In this document: positions 49,084-60,497 of the stretch, piece by piece
Layout: each line of letters starts with the position of its first letter
How positions within the stretch are numbered: the stretch's first letter is position 1
Assembly: GCA_964036045.1 (NCBI GenBank)
Contig: OZ038381.1
Location: 156,692,352 to 156,756,351 of the forward strand
Direction of reading: 5' to 3'
From: Eutreptiella sp. 'Long Island Sound 2002'
Taxonomy: Eukaryota; Euglenozoa; Euglenophyceae; Eutreptiales; Eutreptiaceae
DNA: 64,000 bases
Position numbers and translations under genes: made by a program
The notes under the pieces: model-generated
What the model was told of the DNA's origin: nothing
Database searches by the model: none
The model's input: only the letters and a program-made list of their open reading frames with translations

Positions 49084-52000
49084 GAACCCCCCCCCCCCCG
49101 TGACAACAAAAATGAAAAAAGGCTACGCTCCGGCAAAGTCACCACCCAGAAAAACCTGATCCACAGCATTCGCGCCGTCAGCCACAGTACAGAAAAGAAG
49201 CCTCCGACCCCCCTTCTTTTGCAACACTTCAAGCAAGGCTTTGAAATTGTTTTCCTTCAAGAACTCAGGAAGAAACCCCTCCTGCCCCACATTTACAACC
49301 AAATAGGTCACAGAGCTGTGATCTTCTGAAACATATCCCCCCACCACGAACACGGGTCCGGTTTAGCCTTCTCTCCCCTCCTCAGCCAGTTCGTCACCCC
49401 TTGCGATAATCCAGACAAAGACGGACTCATCACAGCTGCCCTCCTAACCCTGCCCGGTGCACCACCTCTCCTAGTCGCCTCTGTGTATGCGCCTGCAGGC
49501 GAGGTATGGAGAAGGAAAGTGGAAACCAGCTTACACCCCCTCCTCAAGCAATTTTCAAGCTTTCTGTTGGGGGGTGACTTCAATTGTCTGATTCATCCCG
49601 CCTTGGACAGCCAGGGGCTTCTGAGTGACAATCATTGGCCATGGATCAGACACTCAGCCACGGCCACCCCAACCCTACTAGGCGACACCTAGCGCCTGGC
49701 TAACCCTACAACACGCGAGTTCACCAGGTATCCACAAGGACACCGTACCAGCTCGTCCAGGTTAGACTACATCCTCATTTCCCTGGCCTCACTAGAAAAG
49801 ATGTCCCTTTTGGATGGCAGCATTCACTCAGAGAACTGTGCTACTGATCACCATCCCTCCTCGTGCACCCTTTCTGTTCCCCCCACCCCCTTCCACTCAT
49901 CTACAGTCACCAGACATGTTTTCAGAATACTCAGCAAGTCTGAAATCAGCACGTTCAACGATGCACTGAAAGAAATGTCTGATTGGTGCCAGTCATTTAC
50001 CCCTGTCATCAAAAACACCCCCCTTGCTACGGTCCAAAAGTACACCTCCATGGTCATTCGGGAGCTAAGCGCTCAATACCACAACGCCACAGCCCCCCGC
50101 ATCAAACCCGACTCCCGAGCCGTCAAATCCATTCGCCAAGCGCTAAATGATGTCCCCCCCCCAAACACACCCGCAATTTTCTGCCCGAATGGCACAATTG
50201 AACGATGCAGTCCACCAATCGGATGACACTTACAACAAATCTAAACGGTCAAAAATACACAGGTGCCTCATTCAAAAAACAAACATCAAGAAAACACTCA
50301 AGGAAGCGGCAAACCCAACGGAACATCGAGCATCCTTGTTAAAAGACCCAAACACAGGCAAACTAACAAGTGACACCAAAGGTCTCACCGAAATTTTTTC
50401 CGACACCCTACTCACGCTGGGCGGTCCTCTAAACCGAGGAACTCCTCCAGCATACACCCCAGTGCCCCCCTACCACCACCATCACCCCTACGCCAGAACT
50501 CACATGGCACAGTTTCACCTCCTACCTGCACTCCTGCAGACCCTCTAAGGCGGGTGGCCGAGACTCCACGAATGGATACCTCTTTCACATATCTCCTGAA
50601 CCAGTGAAACGGTTTCTGCTCTCTGTCTGCAACCTTCACCTTACCAACGATATGCCTGATGAGTAGTTGGAAGCCAACGTGGTCTTGCTTTACAAAAAAG
50701 GTCCAACACACAACCCGGTGAACTACAGACCAATCGCCCTCCTCAACACACTCTACAAAATTGTTGCCACTCACGCTGCCAAACACCTATACGAAATTTC
50801 CTCGTTTTATGGCCTGATCCACAAAACCCAGTTCGGGGGCCTCCCCAACCGACGGTGCTCAGATCACATTTTTCAGCTATTAGCTAAATACCAAAACTGC
50901 CCGGCCTCATACAGCCTCTACATAGATTTCAACAAAGTTTTCAACAGTGTCCCTCACGGGTCCCTGTTTCAGACCCTGGAACACTACCGCCTCCCCTCCC
51001 CCCTCATCCGTCTCATCCGAGGGCTATACCGAGCTCCACGCGACTACCCGTTAGTTGACGGCTACACCGGTGCATCACACCTGCAAACCAGAGGCGTCCG
51101 CCAAGGATGTCCCTTGTCAGGGATCCTGTTCGTGTTATATGTGAATGTCTTATTATTCGCTGTCCCTCACCACCTGTCCACTCCCATCACACAACATGAA
51201 TCTAGCCATGCATTTGTGGATGACCTGCTGTATCGCTCTGAATCCTCCCACCGCATAAAAGAGATCCTATCTTTCTACGACTCCAAGGGTCGGGCATGGG
51301 GCCTAGACATCAACCTCAGCAAAACGGAACTCCACAGCATGGGAAAGGCCACTCAAACAACGATCACAGCGCCCTCTCGAAAAAGGTTGTCAACCATCGA
51401 CCCAAAAACCCTCGCCCCCCGGAAGGTATACAAATACCTCGGTGTCTATCTGTTCACAGACCCCGACCCCACCCTCACATATGAACTGGCCAAATCTGAA
51501 ATCACGTCTTTTTCCACTTTCTTGCATCCACTCAACCTCACCCTTTCTGAATATATCCGACTGGTGAACCTCCAACTCATCCCCATTCTCCAATATCGCC
51601 TCATGCCACACCCACTTGAACGATCACAGCTTCGCTCCCTGCAAAACATCACTTGGAAATCATCGCCATTGACCGTGATCCAGAGAAACGCAACCGCATC
51701 TCCAGGTTGGTGTCCAACAAAGACAAATACAATTCCAGACCCCATGGAGGTCTTGACTTGCGCCACTTCCAACACTGCCTAAACATCTCTACTGTCAATG
51801 CGGCCACCCGTTACTTGAACAACGAGGGTCCGGATGAAACCAACCAACTTTTTCGGAAAGCAGCACTCAACGAGGAAACCTCAATGGTCCTAAAGCTGGT
51901 CAGCGACGCCTGTCACAGTCTCCACCTAAATGTCAAAACCACCAGTCCTGAAATCAACACCCCACCCCAACTGCTCCAAAAACATGAACAGGCCTATGTT

Positions 52001-53481
52001 TGATTCACCACTTACTCCAACAACAGAGTTCTAAGTGGGGAAACAAACAACGCCACCAAAATACCGATCTTGGCATCCACAGAGGCATTGTGACTGATAC
52101 CTCCTGCGACCAAGCATCCATTTACTTCCCAGGGGACGACACAACCTTCAGCCTCCTGGGTTCTGAAAACGTCTACACCATTCACCCCCCAGTCATAGCA
52201 GCACCCATCAACATCCTTGGGAACCACTTTCTTCTAATCCCGTCCTACAATGCATGCCCTCCCTTACGTGACAACCCCCCCCCCCCTTTGAACGGGGTCC
52301 TGCTCCAAGCTTCACCAATGGGATACCTATACCAGGTCCACGGTTTACTCCCCCACTCCCTACGAAATGAAGACCTCAAAGCGTGGAACTGCAACACAGC
52401 ATCCCAACTCCTGCAACAGGCCTCCTCCGAGACAACCTGGGTGTACCTAGATGGTTCAGCAGGGCAAGGAGTTTTCGGCTCAGCCGCCACCATCTACAAA
52501 CCCAACGGTACAATCCTGGTTCTGTGCCTCCCATCTCCCTACCACTCCTCTGAGGGATCTGAGTACTGGGCTGGCATTATGTTTTTTCGATGGGTATCCT
52601 CCCTGAACCAACCCATGCAGTGCATTATTCTTGGAGATAACGAGCAAGTGATTCGCACTGCGAACGTCCAATCCTACGTGATGGCATCAAGCTCATCGCA
52701 TGGCACATGGGTTAAGGCTTACTCCTCTCTCCAAGCTCAAATGCCTACATTTGCGTCAACACAATTCGCATGGATTAAAGGACATGCAGGATTTCAGGGG
52801 AATGAATGTTCGGATCTGTTCTCCAAGTGGATTGCATACAGCTCATCATCCTCTCCTGAGTTACTGCCCCCATCCCCCCTGGGAACTGTATCATTCGCTA
52901 GCTTGCCCATCTGTCATCCCCTGACCACCCCTGTATCGAGGGCCCTCTTCTCCCGTCAGCACCACTACAACATCCACGTGCCGTCCAGCTTTTCCTTCTA
53001 CAATCACTCATCGTGGTTCTCCGGACTCCCCTCCAAATGGTCATCAGGCGACATGAATTTTCTTACATATGCATTCCACAACGACTTGACCCCCCGAATT
53101 TGCCACCAATGCTCACAATCACAGCCCCTCGATGTAGCCTGCTTCTTGTCCCATTGCCCCAGCGCTGACCACATTGTGCAAAGCTTCATACATGCGTGGC
53201 CTGCGCCCTTCAACCAGATAGCAAGCATCTGGTGGGCCCAGTGCTCCCACCCAGGGGACAAACGAAATTTCGTCAAAGTTCTGGTGCCCTCCACCCTGTA
53301 CGAAGCCATGACTACACCCACTCCAGGCGAAACACACCCCCAGCGCGTTTTAGCTTTTAAAAATGCACTCCCCCAGCGCCAACGACAGTTAAAGGACGCT
53401 CTATCCAAAGCACTCACCTGGCTAGCCGAAGATCCCCCCCCCCCTTCCACGCCCCCCCCCCCCCAAGGTCCCAACACCTGA
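49084..53481 (+). pseudogene. LINE ORF2: endonuclease, reverse transcriptase, RNase H (broken)
   Basis: Endonuclease (AP/EEP type): FEIVFLQELR, VYAPAGE, GDFN (49573-49584), SRLDYILIS (49756 onward) and ATDHHP; stops TGA 49327 and TAG 49690. The frame shifts in a C-run near 50155. The linker ends in LKDPNTGKLTSD. TAG 50664-50666 falls where Trp would be usual (DE*LEANVVLLYKKG). RT: NYRPIALLN, LYIDFNKVFNSVPH, RGVRQGCPLSGILF and an intact catalytic FVDD box (51213-51224), then NLSKTE and YKYLGVYL. Shifts near 51650 and 52000 lead to an RNase H domain with D52450 (YLDGSAG), E52561, D52636, H52783 and D52813 (nucleotide positions). Stops and shifts make it non-functional as assembled. Those in homopolymers could be sequence errors. 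Confidence 0.88.
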
Positions 53482-53618
53482 AGCCAACCATACAGCACCT
53501 ACAGCACGTCTCACACCCCACCGGCGCACAGCGATTACCACTATCCCCTGCCTCCAGACCACCTGCCAGACTCAGTCCAGCCCCCCCCCTCAAAAAAGCC
53601 ACGCACCCACAAAAAAAA

Positions 53619-53828
53619 ATGCCCATGCGCCCCAAACAACCACCCACGAAACGCAGCCGGGACACTGAGGACCCTCGACCACGCAAAACACGTAGTGACA
53701 CCTACGCCCCCAAACAGGTGGCACCCCCCCAACCCCCCAGCGCTGACAGTTCCAACCGACGGATTACAGATTTCTTCCGAGCTCCAGCCCCCCCCCCCCG
53801 CCTCCGGCCGATCCGCCTCCATCAGTGA
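53619..53828 (+). CDS. Small basic ORF with PIP-box-like RRITDFF, LINE 3' region
   Basis: 69 codons from ATG 53619. The first half is strongly basic and NLS-like (KQPPTKRSRDTEDPRPRKTR). Later, SSNRRITDFFRAP resembles a PCNA-interacting peptide (Qxx[ILM]xx[FY][FY]) but lacks the leading Gln. It may be a separate ORF or the displaced C-terminus of ORF2, since C-runs at 53430-53465 and 53580-53590 could hide frame errors. Human L1 ORF2p also carries a PIP box, in a different place. Confidence 0.35.
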   Translation: MPMRPKQPPTKRSRDTEDPRPRKTRSDTYAPKQVAPPQPPSADSSNRRITDFFRAPAPPPRLRPIRLHQ

Positions 53829-54290
53829 GTTCGACAACAGAGTCTTTTTCACCCCCCCCCCATCGATTGCCCTACCCCCCCTCAACATTCTGTTTCTTCT
53901 CGGCCGAACACAGAGTGAACCCCGTCCTCACTTCCCAGTACTTCTGATTTGATCGAACACTTGAGTAAGCCTCGGCTGATTTCGTCCACGCCTCACGTCT
54001 GACCACGCCTCACACCACAACGCCTCCATCCCTCCCCTCGATCCTGATCTCATTTTGTTAATCCGCCAGTCCTATGTGCAACTAACCAGGCACCCACACG
54101 GGCGCGTGCCAAGGCAACCTAGTTCTCTGCAACCCTACCCATCCATGACAGGGTGAGTTCCGAGGTTCTTCCATGGCTACAACCCTCACATAGTGCTAGG
54201 GAGAGCCAAGCACATTTGTCTATACGTATCACTCTGATTGAGGGCTGTGTCCCTGTCCGGACATTAAAGTGGCTGTACAATGCAAAAAAA
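53829..54290 (+). other. LINE 3' UTR and tail
   Basis: No ORF of note. It ends GGCTGTACAATGC followed by an A run of 8-9 nt that merges into the target duplication. Confidence 0.7.
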
Positions 54291-54306
54291 AATGGACTCC
54301 GGTACC

Positions 54307-55500
54307 GGACCCGCCCATGGAGAGCGTGCCCATGGACGTCTTCTCCATGCCCGTAATACACATTGGCAAGGAGACCTTTGACTGTGTGGTCCTGTGTGTG
54401 GACCGCCACAGCGGCTACGTAGTGGCCGTTCCGGCACGCAATAAGGGGTTGCTAGCCAAGGAGGTGGCAGTCATGATGATCCGTCGTGACGTGATATTGG
54501 CTGACCGTCTTTGGCATCCCCCGTACCATTTGCAGTGACCGAGGACCCCAGTTTACTGGCGGCTGGTTCAAGGCCATGTGTTCCCTCATGGGGATACGTC
54601 ATGCCAAGAGCGTCGCCTACCTGAGCCGGTCCAATGGCCGGGCTGAAGTGGCTGGAAGGCAACTGTTCGAGAAGCTGCGCAAGATTCACCTCGCGAACCC
54701 ACGTCAAAACTGGTTTGAGGAGATGTGGCCTGCCCTAAAGGTCCATCATGACACCCTCACTCCGGGTGGGTTGTCCCCTCACCAGATATTGTTCGGCAGG
54801 GACCCCCTGGGTCGGGGACTTCCCTTGTCGGGTGGTGGTATGGCCATGGACGCCAAGGAATTCTTTGCGCGGCAGGAGGCAACGGCGCGGGACATCCGCC
54901 AGCAGCTCGAGAAGGAGCATGCCGTGCGTCAGAAGTCCGCCCCGAACTCAACAGGGCAAAAGTTCAGGGGCACCCATGGACACCCACCGCACCAAAACCT
55001 GGTTCACACCCGGAGTAGTGGTCTGCAGGATTGGTGAGGACACCTACCGCATCATTGTGGGTCACGGACAGTTCCGGGAGCGCAAGGAGAGTCAACTCCG
55101 TGTGCGGGAACCCGACCTCCGTGGCCAACATGTGTCCCTGGACTACACCGCACATGAGGCTGATTCGGACGACGACTACGCTGAGCAGGACGACTATACC
55201 GTCGAGAAGATCGTGGCCCAGCGCTTGAACGCCTCAGCACCCGGAGGCCTGGAGTTCAAGGTTCGTTGGCGAGGCTATGGGCCGTCCCACGACACCTGGG
55301 AACCCGCCTCCTTGTTTGTTCCGCGGATTAACACTCCCTTCATGCACTACATCCGCAAGCACAAGACCAAGCTCCATGTCTCGGACTTGGCAGCACTCAC
55401 CCGGGCGATTGCAGCCAGAGGGGCCGGATCACCGCCCTGGGCTCTCCCCTTTGGGCATCGCTGGACTTTCCAGTGTGAATTCGGAATCCACGCTCCATGA
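54307..55500 (+). pseudogene. pol: Gypsy-2 integrase core and chromodomain
   Basis: Resumes integrase after the LINE: PMDVFSMP and VVLCVDRHSGYVVAVPA (first catalytic Asp region). After a frameshift near 54505 comes TICSDRGPQF (Asp at 54537) and GRAEVAG (Glu at 54645), again exactly 35 residues apart (D,D35E). A further shift near 54960 leads to the C-terminal domain and a chromodomain, DYTVEKIVAQRL...FKVRWRGYGPSHDTWEP (about 55190-55360). It ends at TGA 55498-55500. All catalytic residues survive, though the frame does not. Confidence 0.88.
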
Positions 55501-56867
55501 CATTGCAAAGCATATCATTGCAGTTTGAAGGAGCGCAGCAAACATTGTCCGTAAGCATTTTCCTGCTGACATTCCCCTGACGGGCGCGGGCATGCTTGGA
55601 CGGCCATACCCCCCCTGCTGAATTCGTTGGAAACCAGGGCGGATGGCTCCCCTTCATTATCCCAGATTGAGGCCTTACAGCCCATACGACGTTGCGCAAT
55701 GGATGTCGCTGTCATGGGCATTGCAATTTCTGGGTATGTGGTCTGGTCCCATGGCACTTGCGGGATCCAGACCGGTCTATGTGTGTCTGCAGACTATATA
55801 TGGCCTGAACTCAGGCGTTTTTCTGTCCAACCTCCTGCATATGCCTTACCCTAACCGGGGCTTGGTTTGGCACTCTGTCCACAGTATGTTTACACGCCTA
55901 TTTACCCCTTTATTGCTTATTTTTCTGTTCTCCAGGATATGTGCATCTGTATGTTGGGTGTTATTGGCCCATCCCTGAAGTATGGACCGTTTTGCCCCAG
56001 AGGGGACACGAAGGCGCCCTGAGTCGCCGTGTACATGCTCTTACATAAGATCCAGCCTGGACCACTACCTAAGTACAGATTGTCATGTTTGAGTGCCCGT
56101 GATACCGTGTGCCCTAGTGGCTGTGTGTGCTGAGATCCTGATGGCGCCAGGCGGGAAGCCCAGTTGCCTGACTACACTCCCGGCGGTCCGCCACTGTCAG
56201 TCCCGGTGTGAGCCTACCGACTCGCAGACGCACTTGCAGTCGGGTGGCGACCTCCGGTGTCCTGACCTCGGTCAGTCTGCCTGGGAAACTGGTGGTTTGA
56301 GGAGTCGACGCCTCCGCCCAGACTGCATGCGGACTCCCCCATGCATGGCCTTCGTGGTAATGGGGCGAGGGAAAAGACGGCCTTGATGCCCGATCCCTTC
56401 TGGACTCGCATCGTGGATATGGACATGGTGCCCCCAAGGGAAGCCCCGTGGGGACTCCCCCCCAGCCTGCGGCCTTGGGAAGCCTGGGGTATCCTGATGG
56501 ATCTTTGTGGTCGCTTTCGACCCGCGGGACCACCTCGGTCGTCGTGTGGCGCCTATGTTGGCCGTGTATGCCACTACCACTGTGGTGGGGACCGTTGCAG
56601 CCGGCACTGGGTGCGCCTGGTATGGGTTAACGGGTCCTTTGGATGCCGAACAGTTGCCGCCAGGACCCGAGGGTTGATACTCAATACCATACTTGCAGTT
56701 ACAGACACCTACAGCATCATACCTGTCTTACCGTGGGATTGTAATGGGCAACCTAACCCGCAAATCGGCCTGAAGTGAGGATGTGACGCCCCCCCCCCCT
56801 TCAGGGGATGGTCCTGGGTACCCGCTGCCATGCTTGGGTGTTATCGAGCCCCCTCAGGGTTTGCTCT
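55501..56867 (+). other. Gypsy-2 3' non-coding region
   Basis: 1.4 kb between the chromodomain end and the polypurine tract. Short frames only; no motif, repeat or RNA gene seen. Its presence parallels the longer 3' region of Gypsy-1. Confidence 0.6.
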
Positions 56868-56878
56868 AAGGAGGGGGG
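56868..56878 (+). other. Gypsy-2 polypurine tract
   Basis: AAGGAGGGGGG directly precedes the 3' LTR start TGAAGTGG. Confidence 0.75.
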
Positions 56879-59800
56879 TGAAGTGGTACCCAGAACCTAT
56901 GGCCCATGGCCCAGAGGCCTGTGAGCCGTCACACCCGTGCGGAAGCCGTTGACACCGGCTGTCAGCGGGATATCCCTGTTTTCTAATCCGCGAGATCTGG
57001 AACCCGATCCCTAACCATTTAATCGATGTAGAATTACCATAATTTTACTGTCTCGGTGGATTTTCGGTTAGAAATCGGTGAAATACCCGATTTCTACCGC
57101 GATTACTAATTGCTGTCAAATCGCCGCCTGTTGTGGCCTGTTCGCGCGCTTTTGTCGCTTCTCCGTGGCGAGTTTTGTGATGGACTTTTCTTCAGTACCT
57201 TTGAGGTTCTCAAGGAACTTAAGCGCTGGATCTAGAGGGTTTTTCTTGTACTTTCATGTGGTATGTTAACCAGAATTTTTCGCCGTTGCGTCTGAGAGAA
57301 AATCAGCGCGAAAGCTTTTCCGTCGATCGCTCGAACTCATGGCTCTCAAGGACCATGAGTTGGGACGGAACCCCACATTCCCCCCCTATGTCGTTCATGC
57401 ATGCCCCTTTCACGTGGGCATATCACTCTGCGTGGGGAAGAGGGCAATAGGGATGTTTTAGGCAGCCTATGGGTTTCGCAAACCCAAGTCGTTTGCGTGC
57501 GCAAACGCTGACTTTGTGGCCTTGTGAGCATGCACGTTAATAACCGAACACAATGCTCACAAGACCAAATGCCCTAGGGCATTTTCATTTTTCGAGCCCA
57601 CTCAACGATGGCTCCACACAATTCAATGCGTACCAAAACTCATTTTTTGAAAAAGGGCAAATTCTGGTGGAAAATTAGGCCAAAATGGCCAATCCCCCGA
57701 GGCTCGTACTCGAAGCCTTTGGGGAGCTGAACCTTGAATCAAGGCAATATGTAAAGTAGAGTTCAAGAATGACATCGTGCATGGCTTGGTTGATTTTTGC
57801 AACCTTGTCTTTCATTTATCTAATGTCTCCTTGTGAGCACGCGTGCCAAACCGCCTCCTTGCACACGCGCTCATATGCAAACACTAATGACATGAGTGGG
57901 CGGAGACAATCTAACCATAGTGTGCATATTTGAAGGCACCTACTATGGGCCTACTTCAAAAATGTTTACTCATATTTTTGTTCCTCAATGACCCAAAGAT
58001 ATGTACATACCAATATCGCCGATTTATGCAGTTTTACCCATAAAGAGTGTGCTTCAAGGATTGGGGTGTTAAAAATGCTTCCATGATGCTTTGAACCCCA
58101 ACCCTTATTGCAAAGGGGAAGCAAAGCTTCGGTTTGCATCCATTCAAAAGCCCGAGGCTCACTTCTCTTGTGATACGGAGATACGATTTTTCGAGTGACC
58201 ACTTTTGGGTGAATTTTGGCCGTTTTGCCCAGAATGGCCACAAACCCCGTCTCCCCCTTAATGTTCGGGCCGAGGTTGCGTGCGCCACTTGACTAAGGCT
58301 AAGGGCGATTCTGAGAGGGCACATAAACCCGCATCGAATGGGGTGTTTCCCCATGTGGCCTCTCCTCTTGAAGGGAGAGTTGTGAGTCACCCAATTTGGG
58401 GTATGTTGCCATTCTGCCCCATTTGTGTGTCACTTTCCCTCCAAGGGGGAAAATAGCTAAAGGCAACTATGAGGGTTGGCAATTGGCATATATTGGGAAC
58501 TGAGTCCCATGCATCCATTGCATCTTTGGTTGGATGGATCCTCGCCGTGGCCATGGAGATATGCAATCACGATTGCGGGCCATTTTGGCCAAATTTCACT
58601 GTTTTTGCCATTGTATGCCATATTAGAACTGCCATATCTCCATGGGGCAGGATACCTAGCCAAGAAGAAGTGGCATTTTTTGTAGCAGAGTACCAAGGGC
58701 TGAACACCATTGAGTCTTGTGTTTGCTCCTCTGGTCCATTCGGAGTGATTCAACTTTTGGTGCGATCCATGATCCCCCCCTTTGCACCGCATGCTGCTTT
58801 CTGCCCCATCCGTGTGGTCATCCCCTCGGTGAACAGTAAGCAGCCAGTGTGACAGCAAGCCAAATCCCAAGGCATGGGAGGAAAGCAGATATCAAGGGTC
58901 GTGAATCGAGGCTTGGCCCGACGAGATCGCAAAGTTTTTGTACCCTGGACGGTCGCCGGGGACGGCCAATTTTGCCATTTTGGCAGTTGTGGACCTAGTT
59001 TGGACTGTCACCACGCCGAGTGGCATGGAGATCTTTGACAGCCAAGAGCATGGGAGTCTCCATTGAACTCCGGGTGGATTGCATGTGGAACAGCGAGTCC
59101 GATCTCCAAGCCGGCGTGGAGATATACCATTGGGGATACCTCCAATTTTGGCTCATTTTGGGTAACCAAAATGACCCCCTTTTGGGACCCCAATTTCACC
59201 CCCCCGTGTGGTCAGTTGGCGGCCCCATATCTCTTTGTCCATGGGGACCCGGACCTAATTTCAGATCGTGCACATAGATATGGGTCCTGGGTCTTGCCTC
59301 CTATCCTGTGAGCCATTGGCCTTGCCCTGGCCGAGCGAGCCACCCGTGGGAATGACCCCAATTTTGATGATCTTGGCATCATGACCCCACATGGCGAAGC
59401 CGTGGCGCCCTGATGCCGGGGACTCAGTGGGAGCCAGGTTGGGTGAGGGCTCCACAAAGTTCGTACTTGAGGGGTATAGGGTCAGTTGCCTGGTCCCTAC
59501 CTCTGCCTGGTCCAGAGGAGGGGTCAATTTTGGAGTTTCTCGAGCTAATATCAGTTTTGGCTGAAACAGCCAACTTTCAGCTACCAACTCCTAGGGGATA
59601 TTGGCGGGGCTTTATCTCTGTCTCAGAAGGGGGTTGCGACCTGCCATTAAGGGAGCATGGGGAGCGACTGTTGGTTAGCCTTGGAGCCCCTTGATTTGCA
59701 GGAACTCGCCCGTGGCTGGGCGGGACACCCTCCCCTATTGGCAGGGTTCCAGGGTCCGAACTGAGCAGGGCATGGGTTGTGTTTGAGCCCCTGCCCCTGC

Positions 59801-60088
59801 CAGCCACTGAGAGGGTCGGACCTGGGATTGGATATAGGTTGGGACTAAGTGTCTAGTGTCCTGTGATGCCCTTGACCCAGTCCAGTCTTAGCCCCATGTG
59901 TACATATCCTGATGTGTTGCTGTACATACTTTTGTTCTCTTGTTTCAGAGTGGCAAGGATCCTGAAACGCTTTGTCACATGACATGAGCATGAAGATGCC
60001 CCTGTGAGCGCAGTGCTTTGCCTGCCTGCTTGCTTGTGCGTGTCCGCCGCAGCGTCCCGTGGCCAGGCCCCCCCATGGGAACGCGTCA
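56879..60088 (+). repeat. Gypsy-2 3' LTR (3,210 bp)
   Basis: Collinear with 28260-31468 end to end. Sequence similarity stops exactly at GCGTCA, after which the target copy CTGG and copy B resume. The 18-bp palindrome is kept at 57490-57507. Confidence 0.92.
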
Positions 60089-60092
60089 CTGG

Positions 60093-60497
60093 GACACGGT
60101 CCCAGACCCCCTGGGGGGTGAGGCCCTCCCCCTAGTGGTGGAAGTGTACGGACTGAGCTGGGCCTGCTCGGGGACCACCAGGGGGATGAGGAACCGGCCC
60201 TTCGATGCCGTGCTCCTCCGAAGGGACGGTGGGAACTGGCAGGTGCCCCCGGGGGGATGGTCGGCCCCGGAGGACCACGAGAGGGTCCTCCGGACGGTGA
60301 TTCGGGCGGCGTGGCCCGGCAGGGAGCCGACGTGGCCGAACTTCCTGGAGGGGGGGGCGGTGCTCCGCATCACCGACGCGGATGCCAACAACTGGCTCCC
60401 CCGGGCTTTGCGCAACGCCCTCATCCACTGGCGCTACCGCCGGCGGAACCCGCCACCGCTGCAGCCCCAGCCCCCACACAAGCGACGACGCAAGTGA
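60093..60497 (+). pseudogene. GC-rich element ORF, conserved C-terminal domain (copy B)
   Basis: About 134 residues in phase with 28259 once one CTGG duplicate is removed. Segments: TVPDPLGGEALPLVVEVYG, RPFDAVLLRRDGGNWQVPPGG, PEDHERVLRTVIRAAWP, GGAVLRITDADANNWLPRAL and a basic end PPHKRRRK, stop TGA 60495-60497. Copy D encodes the same domain, roughly four-fifths identical by eye with no indel in the core, so it was a real protein. VLLRRDGGNWQVPPGGW recalls the start of a Nudix fold, but the REUXEE helix residues are missing. Nudix relationship is only a guess. Confidence 0.6.

Larger units (their letters stand above)
45496..54290 (+). mobile_element. Full-length-looking LINE with AlkB-type ORF1, 8.8 kb
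   Basis: Flanked by a 16-bp target duplication and ending in a short A run after TACAATGC, as expected for target-primed reverse transcription. Order: 5' UTR (45496-45766) with three TTACCGTCATTTC repeats, ORF1 (1,078 residues, C-terminal AlkB-like dioxygenase), broken ORF2 with endonuclease, RT and RNase H domains, a small basic ORF, and a 3' UTR. AP-type endonuclease plus RT plus RNase H suggests an L1- or I-like superfamily; the exact clade cannot be fixed by eye. Confidence 0.93.
28260..60088 (+). mobile_element. Gypsy-2: Ty3/gypsy chromodomain element with 3.2-kb LTRs, nested insertions, 31.8 kb
   Basis: LTRs at 28260-31468 and 56879-60088 begin TGAAG and end GCGTCA; sampled stretches differ by roughly 7 percent. 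A 4-bp CTGG duplicate flanks the element (28256-28259, 60089-60092); a 5-bp reading with ACTGG is possible if the LTR ends one base earlier. Gene order equals Gypsy-1: gag, zinc knuckle, protease, methyltransferase-like, RT, RNase H, integrase, chromodomain. The polypurine tract precedes the 3' LTR. It is interrupted by copy C in gag, by the LINE in integrase, and by a 648-bp duplication with spacer in gag. Numerous stops and frameshifts show it is dead. Confidence 0.93.

Noticed and set aside
60093-60497. Functional Nudix hydrolase
   Set aside because: The metal-binding REUXEE helix is not present; only the strand and GG region look similar.
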